Source of the DNA: Acanthaster planci
Taxonomy: Eukaryota; Echinodermata; Asteroidea; Valvatida; Acanthasteridae
DNA length: 64,000 nt
Assembly (NCBI RefSeq): GCF_001949145.1
Contig: NW_019091371.1
Location: 1,158,567-1,222,566 of the forward strand
Reading direction: 5' to 3'
Notes under the pieces: model-generated
Database searches by the model: none
Told to the model about the DNA's origin: nothing
Seen by the model: the letters and a program-made list of their open reading frames with translations, nothing else
Made by a program: the position numbers and the translations under genes
Part shown: positions 48,901 through 59,038 of the stretch, piece by piece
How positions within the stretch are numbered: position 1 is the stretch's first letter
Layout of the letters: each line of letters starts with the position of its first letter

Positions 48901-51900
48901 NNNNNNNNNNNNNNNNNNNNNNNNNNNNNNNNNNNNNNNNNNNNNNNNNNNNNNNNNNNNNNNNNNNNNNNNNNNNNNNNNNNNNNNNNNNNNNNNNNNN
49001 NNNNNNNNNNNNNNNNNNNNNNNNNNNNNNNNNNNNNNNNNNNNNNNNNNNNNNNNNNNNNNNNNNNNNNNNNNNNNNNNNNNNNNNNNNNNNNNNNNNN
49101 NNNNNNNNNNNNNNNNNNNNNNNNNNNNNNNNNNNNNNNNNNNNNNNNNNNNNNNNNNNNNNNNNNNNNNNNNNNNNNNNNNNNNNNNNNNNNNNNNNNN
49201 NNNNNNNNNNNNNNNNNNNNNNNNNNNNNNNNNNNNNNNNNNNNNNNNNNNNNNNNNNNNNNNNNNNNNNNNNNNNNNNNNNNNNNNNNNNNNNNNNNNG
49301 TGCAACACTGCTTAATCATGATATTCTTTCTGACCACATTTTAGAGGCACAGGGTAAATTTGAAACTTTTTGTTTCCATTGTTTCTTTCGTTGCAGTTTC
49401 CTGTTTCTGTTCAAAACCCACTTTAAAAGTCTCAAGTAAGATATTGTTAATTAGTCATCATTATGTACACGCACTATATACATATACATGTATGTGGCCT
49501 CAGTTGAAGCAAGTACAAAAAGAACACACATTTTGAAATGGGAACACCATTAGCATTACAAGTGGGTATGCAGTATTTTGGAACTAAAGTTACCTTTATA
49601 CAGAAATCCTTTGACATATCCTTCAATAACATCTTGGTAGACCTTTGGCAAAATCAAGCTTCCATTCTAAAAACAAAACGAATAAAAACAACACCATACA
49701 TGTATGAATACGTACATGTGTATTTCAACAAAGCCAGTCATTGTGACACTGGAGTTGAAGGGAATTTTGCGTAACATGGAAAGTCATTTTAAGGCAAGTT
49801 TAGATATGGATATGTGGTTTTGCTTTTACTTTTACTTTTGAAAATGGGGAAAAACATGCTACAATATAAAAGTCACTCTACAATAAACATGCAATTATAC
49901 TAAAACAACATACTTCATCATACATTTCAACTCTGACTGAATAACACACTCTAACGATGACCATACTGCACGAGGCAGGAAACTTTCACAAAGAGAAGCA
50001 GTCTGGTGGAAAGATTTTCTCAGAAAAATACTGAAATTTGACTGGCAATACTTTCACTTTTAAGACTACTGTTTCAAAATACATTAAGTATTTGTACAGT
50101 CTCTTAGCAGTCATTGTAGAATAAGTAATAACACAACAAGGAAAATCATTTAATTGAACAACGCAATAAAATCCAGAGTCCATACATGAACATGTAAATG
50201 ATGACACTGACAAAAAATTGAAGCATGGAGGCAAAATAATAGGACTTCTATTCTCCTTGCCATACATATATGTTCAGTAAAGTGCACAAACAATTTGGAA
50301 GCCAAGGGGGATGTTTGGAATAGCGGTGTTTGTTACAGTGGCTTTCCACTATATTATTTCCTTTTTAAACCCCAACAAAGTGGCATTTTGCATGTTTCAG
50401 GGAGGGGGTTAAATTTAATGAAACAAACAAAAACAACCTGAAAATTAACTCCCTCTCACTGTTGTTTAATTTTTTTCTTTTTTGATGAGTGGGAATCTCC
50501 CCCCTCCAAAAAAAGTGGTATGCTCCCTTGGAAAACATCCTAGCGATGATACCATGAAAATGATACCTGAATCTTCTAATTAAACAATAAAATATCAGGG
50601 AGATACTGAATGTCTAAATGCTGGAATGTTGTATATTGTTTAAAGCAATAAACACCTTAGTGCTTATTTTCGAACACACAGACACTCAGTGCATAGCACA
50701 TGTTCATGTACACATGCAGCTTGAAACTGGGCCAAGTCTTTCTGGTTGGTAGCTGCAAAGCAATTTTTAAATATGAACCTCCAAACTGCACCTTTGCATC
50801 TGAGTTAACCTTATTTTCAATATTTGTTTCACTATTTGAAAGGGTATTTTACAGCCTATTTGTTTCTATGCTAATGAGATTTCCATATTCATGGCAAAAC
50901 TGGGATGTACATGTACTCCCAGAAGGAGAATTTCAATGTTGCACTGGTTTGTGTGTGGGAGAAAGAAAGCACACGCTAGACCTCAACTTGCACATACCCT
51001 GCACTCGTTTTCTTGCAAAATTCTGAAAAAAAAATTAACTTACAGATTCAGCTCAACCATGCCAAATAGAAAATCCATATACTGTATCTTGACTACATTT
51101 TACATAAATATCCAGTAAAAAATCTACAAATGTCACCCCCGATGTTCCTTTCCATCTAATTTCCCTGGTCTTGCATGTATTTTGGTTGAGTGCACAACAG
51201 CATTAAATTCACAAGGTACATATGAACTTTCCTGTTCATACTCTTATTAAACTTCTCAAATAAAAATTTTGGAGGGTGGGGTGTTCTCAGTTGAACACGC
51301 ATGTATCTGCAGGGAAAGTGGTACAAAATACTGATCATGAAACCAAACATGATTATAATGGCATGTCTTTCTGATACGTATCCACGTTCAGCATATAATC
51401 CAATTAACCGTCCTCAATCCCTTCACCCATTAGAGAAGTGAAACCAAACATGATTATAATGGCATGTCTTTCTGATACGTATCCACGTTCAGCATATAAT
51501 CCAATTAACTGTCCTCAATCCCTTAACCCATTAGAGAAGTGAGAACTGTTGAGGTAAAATACCATGCAGAAGATGTCAAAATGCTCAGGAACAACCATTT
51601 GGAAGCCCTAGGTGACTGCTTATACAAGGACAAACATGTATGTACCCCATCTACAAAAAAAAAACCCAACCCCCCCCAAAACAAAAAAACCTAACCTGAC
51701 ATCAACTTCATAGGCAGACTCACTTCTCAGTGTCTCCTGACATCGAACACTGTGTAATGAAAGCACTGACAACACATCAGTATCAACTCATTTTATAGAA
51801 GTACTATGATTTGGAATGATCATACTTCTATAGTGGTCCATTTTCAAGGCTTTTGCAAAGTGCATGTTGATTAAGTATACATGGTATAGAATAACTATTG

Positions 51901-52047
51901 AATCCATGTGTAAGTTCACTGGTGCTTTGTGTATGGAACTGCCAAGGTGTTCAATTGTACTTACTTTGTTCTCTTGCAAGTCTATCAAACGAGCAAGCAG
52001 CACCATGCATGGGAGATCATAATAGTTCTCAGTGTAACTGAACTTAT
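27907..52047 (-). CDS. NT5DC1: NT5DC1, 5'-nucleotidase domain-containing protein 1, eight 3' exons (partial)
   Basis: Exons in transcript order are 51965-52047, 49594-49666, 44522-44696, 36619-36719, 34319-34437, 32563-32748, 29716-29917 and 27907-27998. Lengths are 83, 73, 175, 101, 119, 186, 202 and 92 nt. Every phase closes, giving the last 342 residues. The order of blocks follows vertebrate NT5DC1 of about 455 residues: YYDLPCMVLLARLID, YLEQCSEHLKAWLRSLRDK with motif II in VFLLSSAHP, ARKPGFFS, GNVFLFNEYIKKFTGKADPK, VLYIGDSIRSD (HAD motif IV, GDxxxxD type), SSKYGNWQNVLVLEE, RWGSFFGDN, SSIAIPKLDYMAG and NFKFETFSSSD. About 110 N-terminal residues, including the DxDxT nucleophile, are missing from the window. 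HAD phosphatase fold is established for the family; its substrate is not known. Introns are loaded with retroelements. Confidence 0.88.
28000..29715. other. NT5DC1 last intron
   Basis: A 1.7-kb intron. No repeat family is recognised apart from ACATGTA tracts near 28540 and 28660. No other gene is seen. Confidence 0.65.
29716..29917 (-). CDS. NT5DC1: NT5DC1 penultimate exon
   Basis: Acceptor gaacccag, donor GGCTG/gtaagt. It encodes GPSEVEREFLLSNRWGSFFG and, further on, TRLIRKHSSIAIPKLDYMAG, matching the vertebrate KWGSFF...CKRISTYSTIAIPSIE segment. It begins in phase 0, fitting the upstream donor. Confidence 0.87.
29918..32562. other. NT5DC1 intron
   Basis: A 2.6-kb intron containing the MITE at 31072-31341 and ACATGTACATG tracts near 30060 and 30500. 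No gene is seen. Confidence 0.65.
31072..31341. mobile_element. MITE with about 45-bp terminal inverted repeats
   Basis: The left end tcatgaccaaagattatata, then gcgccgtgtagcggcgcaag, pairs with the right end, whose reverse complement is tcacgagcaaagatcgtata, then gcgccgcgtagcagcgcaag. The arms differ at about 7 positions. The roughly 180-bp centre has no coding capacity and is CpG-rich compared with its surroundings. Confidence 0.85.
32563..32748 (-). CDS. NT5DC1: NT5DC1 exon with HAD motif IV
   Basis: Acceptor taacag, donor AGATCA/gtaagt. It encodes VLYIGDSIRSDAHPSSKYGN then WQNVLVLEEME, followed by a Glu-rich variable stretch. GDSIRSD provides the acidic Mg-binding residues of HAD phosphatases. 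Confidence 0.9.
32749..34318. other. NT5DC1 intron
   Basis: A 1.6-kb intron. No repeat or gene is recognised beyond short ACATGTA tracts. Confidence 0.65.
34319..34437 (-). CDS. NT5DC1: NT5DC1 internal exon
   Basis: Acceptor tatttag, donor CCGAAG/gtatgt. It encodes VDGQQREEVTELQEGQSYLE and GNVFLFNEYIKKFTGKADPK, matching the GNAVHLYELLKKMTGKPEPK block of the human protein. Confidence 0.9.
34438..36618. other. NT5DC1 intron with assembly gap
   Basis: Holds the gap at 34902-35509. No gene or clear element is seen in the remainder. Confidence 0.6.
34902..35509. other. Assembly gap
   Basis: A run of N within an NT5DC1 intron. To its right, cttctaattct occurs twice about 40 bp apart. Confidence 0.95.
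36619..36719 (-). CDS. NT5DC1: NT5DC1 internal exon
   Basis: Acceptor ttccacag, donor CTGTGG/gtaaga. It encodes EDWRSYFHILLLQARKPGFF then SVQDPSKRPFYTV, matching NDFTDLFDIVITNALKPGFFS in human NT5DC1. The usual Thr-Asn before Ala-x-KPGFF is replaced by Leu-Gln here. Confidence 0.9.
36720..37352. other. NT5DC1 intron, left of the Penelope-like element
   Basis: No gene or repeat recognised. Confidence 0.55.
37353..37465. repeat. Penelope-like left terminal repeat
   Basis: Inverted partner of 40035-40148. Its reverse strand contains CTGACGA (37450-37456) and GAAA (37427-37430) separated by a segment that can pair as a short stem, a hammerhead-like arrangement. Confidence 0.8.
37583..38483 (+). 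pseudogene. Penelope-like protein, N-terminal region, frameshifted
   Basis: Two overlapping frames (37583-38101 and 38022-38483) are Lys/Thr/Ser-rich and carry IQFADLLKTTMSSVDFKKIN and NATVIMDRVEYDRKVSDILD. They lead towards the RT fingers (the FFGQPKIHKEDTPLRPI-type block lies in another frame near 38430-38480). They need frameshift correction to join. Confidence 0.7.
38550..39161 (+). pseudogene. Penelope-like reverse transcriptase domain
   Basis: Contains DDIMVSFDVVSLFTNVPTSD (RT motif A), LAGTSMGSPISPVLADIFME (motif B) and LRYVDDTFVIWQ (catalytic YVDD, motif C), then SISFLDVEVSR. All are characteristic of Penelope-like RTs. It ends at a premature stop after HTNRYQN, before the endonuclease. 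Confidence 0.92.
39520..39849 (+). pseudogene. Penelope-like GIY-YIG endonuclease domain
   Basis: YKIPCQWSKVYIGETGRDLP is the GIY-YIG start, here y-K-I-P/V-Y-I-G. It is followed by ARLKEHQ and, downstream, HRIHWDQAHLI and REALEILKH, where the R/E catalytic residues of the family lie. It is in a frame different from the RT domain. Confidence 0.9.
40035..40148. repeat. Penelope-like right terminal repeat
   Basis: Reverse complement of 37353-37465 with scattered changes. In sense orientation it holds CTGACGA (40043-40049) and GAAA (40069-40072) around a possible stem ggactg/cagtct. Confidence 0.85.
40149..41150. other. NT5DC1 intron between two retroelements
   Basis: No gene or further repeat recognised. 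Confidence 0.5.
41156..43905 (-). mobile_element. Degenerate DIRS-like retrotransposon
   Basis: Minus-strand pieces run in DIRS order. First comes reverse transcriptase (43905 down to about 42946) with VVAILNLEPLMHS, LDLRNAYRHVPIHL and GVTYEFTALPVSLSTSPSG. Next is RNase H (about 42520-42260) with ISIDASCLGGGATLYPYLYQ and DNTTVMAYIN. Last is a region like the DIRS tyrosine recombinase (41503-41156) with LPSWDLPQVLGKL. Many stops and frame shifts are present, so it is inactive. The combination of RT, RNase H and recombinase-like part separates DIRS from LTR elements. The recombinase assignment is the weakest part. Confidence 0.7.
42492..42735. repeat. 86-bp tandem repeat, three copies, inside the DIRS-like element
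   Basis: Copies begin with ccacatgctatgt at 42492, 42578 and 42664, exactly 86 bases apart, and share ctactggagatg(g/a)tggtcag. They lie between the RNase H and RT remnants. Confidence 0.9.
44224..44398. repeat. Perfect 40-bp palindrome flanked by 13-bp direct repeats
   Basis: Arms 44235-44274 and 44312-44351 are exact reverse complements (40 of 40) around a 37-base loop. The loop carries gagtatgtgtggttctga then gaagaacc, as in the Penelope-like termini. The arms contain ggtaacaccatg, similar to the Penelope outer end ggtagcaccatg. The direct repeat ttgctggaacaag occurs at 44224-44236 and 44386-44398 and looks like a target-site duplication. Confidence 0.85.
44522..44696 (-). CDS. NT5DC1: NT5DC1 exon with HAD motif II
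   Basis: Acceptor ttgttag, donor CTGGG/gtgagc. It encodes KQATILSACEEEPSKYLEQC then SEHLKAWLRSLRDKCQMVFL and LSSAHPVFANSAMSYILG. This matches PGRYLHSCPESVKKWLRQLK...LLLITSSHSDYCRLLCEYILG in human; SSxH holds the motif II Ser. Confidence 0.92.
45340..46296 (+). pseudogene. LINE reverse-transcriptase C-terminal remnant
   Basis: Fragments DFSWTTSVTAMLNNLRLPPQ near 45355 and YINNINTFKTALQSHLQFE at the end (46296) resemble the WpSVTxMLxxLxWxxLxxRR and FKxxL blocks at the end of non-LTR RTs. The middle is unrecognisable. Confidence 0.42.
46382..47061. mobile_element. TIR element containing an expanded about 21-bp minisatellite
   Basis: Terminal inverted repeats are ccagtgttgtagtcaagacc (46382) and, as reverse complement of the right end, ccagtgttgtggttgagacc (47061). 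Between them the terminal sequence itself, accatcacaagaccccaagag, has expanded into a tandem array (about 46400-46930) with unit variants. The unexpanded relative at 26738-26922 is about 185 bp. The open frames through the array are repeat artefacts. Confidence 0.8.
46400..46930. repeat. Minisatellite of accatcacaagacccc units
   Basis: Imperfect units of about 21 bp (and partial units) repeated across roughly 530 bp. A single-copy interruption (ctggggtcctccggtagtg near 46702) divides the array in two. Confidence 0.9.
47690..47900 (+). promoter_or_regulatory. Promoter-like segment, possibly from a solo LTR
   Basis: ctcccattggctat (CCAAT-type box) is followed by gagtctatataaagcgacc (TATA box) and, about 115 bases on, ctcaaataaatagctc (AATAAA). 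This compact promoter-to-polyA layout is typical of LTRs. LTR boundaries and a target duplication could not be fixed. Confidence 0.4.
48865..49299. other. Assembly gap
   Basis: A run of N within an NT5DC1 intron. Confidence 0.95.
49594..49666 (-). CDS. NT5DC1: NT5DC1 internal exon
   Basis: Acceptor gtttttag, donor ATAAAG/gtaact. It encodes NGSLILPKVYQDVIEGYVKG then FLYK, matching the NGQKTFDFWKDIVAAIQHNYK segment. It joins in phase 0 upstream and phase 1 downstream. Short and diverged, but both splice sites and phases fit. Confidence 0.78.
49667..51964. other. NT5DC1 intron
   Basis: A 2.3-kb intron containing the 101-bp tandem duplication at 51339-51540. No other gene is seen. Confidence 0.65.
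51339..51540. repeat. Recent 101-bp tandem duplication
   Basis: The unit starting gaaaccaaacatgattataa at 51339 is repeated at 51440 with only two or so differences (ttaaccgtcc/ttaactgtcc, cttcaccc/cttaaccc). Confidence 0.95.
51965..52047 (-). CDS. NT5DC1: NT5DC1 exon, first one visible
   Basis: Acceptor ttttgcag, donor AACAAA/gtaagt. It encodes (D)KFSYTENYYDLPCMVLLAR then LIDLQENK, matching DNYFDLPGALLCARVVDYL in human. It requires one base from an upstream exon that I could not find between here and the right end. Confidence 0.87.
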
Positions 52048-54800
52048 CTGCAAAAACATAACAAAATCCAAGAAAATAAGAAAACAGTGAAACTGATTTG
52101 TGACTCACTTTTCCAAAACTAGGCTTAAGTACAGGTACCTGCAGGTACATGTGCATGTAACTTTATGTGCCACTGTTTAAATTCCACAACTGTCATTGCT
52201 TGTTACAAGCATCACTTACACTAAGTATCACACAAAAAAGGAGAGAATTGTCAAATATCATTACTTATAGTACTTAAGCATAGTTTTGGAACAGTGGTCA
52301 CATTTGCAAATGTTCCGGGAAAGGCTTACCGTTGATGCATCCTTTTATGTATACGGACATGTACATGTAACTTCCAGTCAAGGTTTTAAGTACCCGTATA
52401 CTTCCTTTAGCAAATTCAAGATTCAATATCAAGTAAACAAATCATCATCCCCCCCCAAAAAAAATTTGACATCAAGGGTGAGTACAAAAACAAGTTTTGA
52501 AGAGGCCCAACTTGTTTATTTGGAGGGCAAAAAAAATGTAAATTTGTTAGTGAATTTTTAATGGCCTTTCTAGGGGATGAGGCTGCATTTGGGGGCTTTT
52601 TTGGCACTTTTGGACGCAGGAAACATGAAATGGACAACAACAATTCCTTTTCAATTTTTCAGTTTCAGTTTTAATTTTAAAAATGTTGGATCCTTATTGG
52701 GGGACCATGAACCCTGTTGGCCAGCCATCTACCTTTGATACTGCGAAACTTCAACATAAATTTGAAAGGAATCACTTGTATGTGTACAAGGGTTTTCATT
52801 TAATAATCGATACAAGGCAAAATAAAAAATATACACGATGCAAGATTTCCGAAGAATCAGGTGTCTACACAACCTGTAAGTTTATTTTGGAAAGAGAGTA
52901 AATTTTGCGGTTATTTACATTAAGATAAGTGATTACTTAAGTAGCGAAAATGTATTAGAGAACTTGGATTTATGGTTGCATCGATCAATTTTAAAGATTA
53001 GTTGTGTCAAGGTACGGAGTGGTCACTATTTTGTAAATACTTGAGATAGTGGTTTGAACTAATAATATCCTGTATAATTACACCCTTTGACATTGTCGAA
53101 TATTTGTGCCAGATGGGTGTTTAGAAAAGGTTTGCATTTCATTTACGTAGGGTTCTACTGTGGATATCTGACTAGCAGTCCGATTCAAGGGCTGGCCAGA
53201 TACCCAAGGAACAACTCAAGACCAGGGTCAACTGGAGACCAGTGTACGAGACAGAGTCAGGTCGGTGTCCCCTAGGCTACTCTGTGATGAAACAGTTTGA
53301 GAGTTCCTGTTTGGCCAAAACATAACCAGTCAACGCTGCAGTGACAGAAGGAATCCCTGTAAAAGTAACGTTCAGTTTAAATTGTGCAGCAATTGACTTC
53401 AAATCCCCAAAAAGTCCCGGGCGTAATTGATAACGTGAAGCAGAATGACAAAATTGTAAATATTTTTTTACAATGATAAACTTGGAAATAGGTCTCCGTA
53501 AAACAGAACATCTTGTATCTGGTGTCTCATTTTGCGTGAGAGTGCAAATAACTGCCGAAGGTTATGTCCACAGGGTTGGGGGCAACTAGGGATGTGACAC
53601 ACAGCCATCACACGATATTTCTTCATAAGAAGGCCAGTGTAAGAACTCACAGACACCATATTACAATTCTGTTCTGTTTATTTGGCAAACTATGTGCTTA
53701 CAGACTGATTTTTGGACAGTAACACATGACAATATATGAAAGTCGCTCAACGTCCTGTTTTTACCAAAAACCAATTTTTCTCATCTAGATGTCACACATT
53801 TGTAACCAATACCGTATATGTGCACATATGTGAGTTTAAACAATTACATGTATGCCAAACTGTTTTAGCAACAGACGTACATATAAAAACTAGGTGTCCC
53901 TCCAGAAAGCAACAAGGTAAAATTCAGATACCGCTTTGTCCCAGACAGATACGCACATTTTATTATTACATGCTACATGTACATGCATGTACTTATCAAA
54001 AATTGGTATTAAGCTTTACACTGGTATCCTGGTATAGCTATTTCTCTGGTAATGTACAACTGACTCAATCCTTGTCTAGAAAACGGGACAAAAATGTTCT
54101 TGGAACAGCATGTGAAATCAGCAACCCATGGTCAGCTCTGCTAGGACATCATGATGTTTCTGCAAAGAATGACTTGTGAATTAAGTTATCTTAGGGATAC
54201 AGTTTTTCCTTCAGTCAAGACCATTTGACTAAAAAGGACAGTGAACAATTTAACTAGCAGCAAACAAGTGAGCACTGATTTTTATGTGAGGGGGAATCTC
54301 AAGGTAAAGAGAAGTTATCGAGCTAGCCAGGATGCATTTACATAAGTCTACATGAGAGGTTCCTCCAGCCCTTCCTCTCCCAAAAAAGAAGTTGGGGAAA
54401 ATGTGAAAGAGTATCTGGACATTAAGTCAATGGTCAAGGGAAGGCAAATGCTGACTTTTTAGAAGATACATGTTTTATCTTGATTCATAAAGTACAAAAA
54501 CCTAAAATATGGAAATTACATACACTGTACATGTGTGTGGAAATATGATTAACGCGTAACTTTCGGTTTGATGACATCTCAGCACTTAGAGGCAAAAGCT
54601 GAACACTGCACCGGCTATCACTTTTTAGGCTATAGTAATAGGAGGTTCAAACATGGAGGAAGAAATAACAGATTTTCATAAAACAGGTGATCATACAAAC
54701 TCGATCGAAATGAGTATTAAACACTGTCCCCACAGCGACTGCCAGTCTAATGACATCATGAATATGAAACCTTTGCCAAGTAATTTGTGGTTTTACAACA
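52048..54800. other. Noncoding region, NT5DC1 intron or 5' flank
   Basis: I looked for minus-strand exons matching the NT5DC1 N-terminus (FDLDHTL, RASHG, EWKHF blocks) and saw none. A 72-codon plus-strand frame at 52683-52901 is unrecognised. Short frames elsewhere look random. Confidence 0.5.
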
Positions 54801-55020
54801 TAATGGGCACTGATACATGTACATTAGCGGTTGATAGTTCGATACATTATCTGTTGATAAATCATCTGCTCTGTGGTGATACATTATCGGTTGATAAATC
54901 ATTTGCTCTGTGGTGATACATTATCGGTTGATAAATCATCTGCTCCGTGGTGATACATTATCGGCTGATAAATCATTTGCTCTGTGGCGATACATTATCG
55001 GTTAGAGTATTTTTGCTACT
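54800..55020. repeat. 37-bp minisatellite, left cluster
   Basis: About four units of tgatacattatcggttgata with a aatcatctgctctgtgg second half. The units degrade towards 55150. Confidence 0.88.
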
Positions 55021-55153
55021 ACAACATCCGTCAACACGTGACACATTATCCGTTAGAAAGTTTACTACACCATGGGTCATTTTATGATACAAGTACATTA
55101 TTGGTTGGTAATATAATATCGGTCAATTTGTGTTACATTATCGGTTGGTAATA

Positions 55154-55977
55154 GGGTCATTCCATGTCAAGTCACACACCCTCCCCATTGACACCTCTTC
55201 AATTTGCCTGATCTTTATTCTATTAGTGCCATATGATGACAAATGAAAGAGCTCAAACAGTTTTCAAGTTATAGCCCTTCAAGTTTGGGTGCCACGCCCA
55301 CATTTGGGATCAGGGAATTGCACACTAAATTTTGGACCATATTTGGAGGCCCACATCTTTTGTTTAAGGTGCCAGTAAGTACCTTACATTGCTATATTAT
55401 GTATTCTGGCCCTGTCTATCAGAATCTGCACTTAAAAATACAGTGTAGCATAGGTGGACTATTTTTAGAGATATTAACCCTTTAAAAGTGGATTTTTTAA
55501 TGACGCAAGATATTTTTTTTGAGATTTTGGGGTCCATATCTTGGAAATATTTCATGTTGGTTGGGTTTTAACTAATTTATCATCATATTTGGGAACTCTA
55601 CTATGTATTTAGAGAGTTTCAAGGCACTCAGGCCTTGGGGGTACAGGAGGGCTCCAAATATGGCCATGGGACAAAATTACCATTTCGGACCCCCTACCTC
55701 AGGCCACTAGTTGGCCAAGTGGGCACATGATCATGGGAATGAACTTTTCGTCTCGTCAACAGTCAGCTTTCAATAACATTTTGAGCCAATGAAAACTTTG
55801 ATTATCCAACTCCTTCACTATGAACTAAGCCTTGGCATATGGTACTATTTTTGGCTATTTTCCGAAAAATCCCAAGTCCGGAATGTAGGTCAACTGTTGT
55901 TTTAACTGCCTATTCATGTTTCTTGTAGTAAAAACACATCACCATACGTAAATTGATCAATTGACATGGAATGACCC
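55154..55977. mobile_element. 824-bp TIR element splitting a minisatellite
   Basis: Ends are gggtcattccatgtcaa (55154) and ttgacatggaatgaccc (55977), a perfect 17-bp TIR. The same terminus ends the foldback element at 17124-18809. Tandem tacattatcggttggtaat repeats lie immediately on both sides, so it inserted into the array. No transposase frame. Confidence 0.87.
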
Positions 55978-56215
55978 AGTAAACTATCGGTCAATTTGTA
56001 ATACAGTGTACATTATCAATTAGTAATATCGGTCAATTTGTAATACATTATCGATTGGTAATATCGGTCAATTTGTGATACATTATTGGTTGGTAATATA
56101 CTATCAGTCAATTTGTGATACATTATCAGTTGGTGATATACGATCGGTCAATTTGTGATACCAGTACAAAATCGGTTGGTGATACATTATCCATTAGTTA
56201 CTAGTTACTACGAGG
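55978..56215. repeat. Minisatellite, right cluster
   Basis: Units of about 36-38 bp built on cggtcaatttgtgatacatt and atcggttggtaatata. The gatacattatcggttg core is shared with the left cluster. Confidence 0.88.
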
Positions 56216-59030
56216 ACTATCCTGATACTGTACATGTATAACAGCTGAAGTAATCTGCTTGTTACAATACATACATGTAGTATGCTTGTAAACCCAAATT
56301 TCTTGTAGGAAGTGATCAATTCACTTTTAAGTGACCAGCCAAGGAAGGGATCCTCAAATGTCATTAACAGTTGGTAATCACTGCTGCCTAACAAAAATTC
56401 AAAATGTGTACATGTAAATTTGTTCAATTTCTAAAAGTTGACAGCAAGCTTAAGGACAGTAATTCTAGCGGTCAAAATGAAAGGCACGTGTCTTGGTGTG
56501 TATACTTTAAATATTAATAACATCGTTTTCTCAGAAAATGTTTGGGGGGAACTCTATGTTTACACGTAAGACCAATTCTCATTTCTGATGGTCTTCCTTG
56601 AATAATAAAATTTGAAGTGGTTTTATAAAAGGTCTGTGCACTGAGTTGTTTACATGCATTCTGTGTGACTGAATCACAGGTACAATGTACATGTAGTTCT
56701 GGTCCCGAGGATGAGATGAACAGAAATGCAATGTCTCAAAGTGTATTGACTTCTTGCATATACATGTATCTACCGAAACATGCAACTATTACACTGTTAA
56801 CACATCAAACTATACTTGAAGAGTGTGACTGTTAAAAATGGTATCAGCCAAGTTTTTCCTTCAAAGATATTAAATCCGTCCAGGGGATTCATGGTATCAT
56901 ACACGTACATGTACATGTACTCACAGGTCTCAATGCTTTCCGTGTACATATAAGGAACAACTAACACACCGATGTATGTACATTGTATAGGTATATACAA
57001 TCGATCGTCAAAGCTGTGATGCGCATTTTATGCATTTGCTGTTGCGAATAAAAAAATACTTTTATCTGAGCAGTTAAAATAAAGTTTCAGGCCATTTCTC
57101 AAAGTTTGAATTTGTTATCTTCGGCATCAATTAGTCATTCAAATTACACAAAACACACTGTCTGACAAACTGCATCACTGCAATGGATGGTAAACAACGT
57201 AAAAAGTTGTACTCAAAAACTATTGGGAAAAAATCAATTAAAACGTTAAACCCTCAAATTGTCATGAGTCAAAATGAGTTGTGAATGTTTATTTCCTTCC
57301 ATATTTTACCATTCTAGTAGTTCTCATCATTGGAAGTCGTATCGTGGAATGAAATATATGTAAAGTTCCTGACTTATTGCTTAAAACTTGAATGCGACAT
57401 GCAGTATGGTTCCACTGCTTCTGCTGCTACATGTAAATTGAAACCACAACAGATGGGCCAGGGACCAGTCTATGGCACTGGAGTCTCAATGGTAGATCGC
57501 AGAAGTTGTCAAGTTAGGTCAGAAATTACTGGAAATGATGAGAGGTAACCAAATTTTTAAGGAAGATTTCTGCCAGCTGAGTCGCAAAAGCTAATCTGTC
57601 TTTCTGCATACTTTCTTTTTTCAAGATTTTTATCAAAAGGAAAAATCCTTGCCTTTGTAGTGATAATTAACATAAAAAAGATTTTCCTCAGGCCTACTCG
57701 GTGGCCAGTCTACATGTACCTGGCCGTCAATTTACCACGCACACTCACGTATATATGTACATGTGTTCAGTGGTACTTTATCGCTAAGTTTACACCTTAT
57801 GCGAGATATTCTGTTTTCCACTATTGATCTTCCTCCATCTGTCTTAATCTAAGCATTCAGCGGCATGACCTCAATTCCATGCATTATTTACAAGCAATAT
57901 ACTAGTAGGTACATGAACAGTACCAAAGTTCCTTTTCTGCTTTTGAAATATTTTTGTAAAGTCTTAATTACTCACACTGGGGAAAAATTGATTCTTCAAG
58001 CACACATCAATAGTTGCAAGACACTGCAAAATATCAATGCATCTATCACTTTTTAACTTGTGTAAAAATTAAACTCGGGTCTATTGACTGGAGTTACTGG
58101 TAACCTCAGGAAACAGGTTTCTGAACACAATATCAGCTAGTCCATGAGCAACAGTTTCCTGGCCTAATCAGGGGATGAGTCTCTGTGGACAAATGCATCT
58201 GAGCTACACATACGTACATGTATACTAAGTACATTTGTATATGTATGAAGCTGAAATAAAACTCCTTAAGACCACTCTACAAGGTGTCAATGAATTTCCC
58301 TAGTAATGGGACATGTACATTGTATAGCAGAATGCCTCAACTGACATTGTGAGCTCATACCAGGCAACTGGTACGTGTATGCATTTAATAAATTTACTTG
58401 GAGATCGATACATGTACGTTGTATTCACAGTGTCATACCTGGGTAATTCCAGAAAATAGGGGTCTTTTTTTTCGCATCCCTCTCACACCTGACATATGAT
58501 TTTGTAAGTTTAGAACACATTCAAATTTCTAATTTCCAAGAGTGACAAATTAATGCAAAGTACCTACCAAACAAACAGTAATAGTTTGAAATCAATTCCA
58601 GTGATATTTCCATGCAAAATAACAAAGGTCAGATGTACCAGGACACAAACAATTTTACACTTTTGGATGTCTAATTTCTGGAATTACCCACCTTCATGTC
58701 CACGTACATTAAAACTCTTAATAGAAATGTGGACTTCAATCCGTACATGTGCAATTTCAATAATGGGGCATTCCCCGGGTTCTAAATTCAGAATATTGAG
58801 TATAAACTGTACACATATAAATTATACATACACAGAGATACATTTCTGTTATTTTCATATTCTCAAAGCACAGCTTTTTAACACTGAGATTAGCTGGCAT
58901 ATTAAAGTTGTAACTGGCATCAAATGACACTGTGAACGTACCAGCCATGAGGAATCAGTGTTGTAGACAAGTACCAGAGCTTTTACCAATTTCACTGCCA
59001 AATAATGAAATGGTTAAGTGCGAACAAACA
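56216..59030. other. Noncoding region
   Basis: Many ACATGTACATGT tracts (for example near 56908, 57750, 58210 and 58320). No exon with convincing splice sites and no recognisable protein on either strand. Confidence 0.5.
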
Positions 59031-59038
59031 AAAGAACA

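Larger units (their letters stand above)
44697..49593. other. NT5DC1 intron with LINE tail, MITE, LTR-like promoter and gap
   Basis: A 4.9-kb intron. Listed separately are a LINE tail (45340-46296), a minisatellite-bearing TIR element (46382-47061), an LTR-like promoter segment (47690-47900) and a gap (48865-49299). The rest shows no gene. Confidence 0.6.

Noticed and set aside
52683-52901. A 72-codon plus-strand frame (MLDPYWGTMNPVGQPSTF...)
   Set aside because: No similarity I can name, no splice partners identified and no neighbouring exon in the same strand; chance cannot be excluded.
53468-53659. A 63-codon minus-strand frame as an upstream NT5DC1 exon
   Set aside because: No match to the expected FDLDHTL, RASHG or WKHF blocks and no phase-1 donor to join the exon at 51965-52047.
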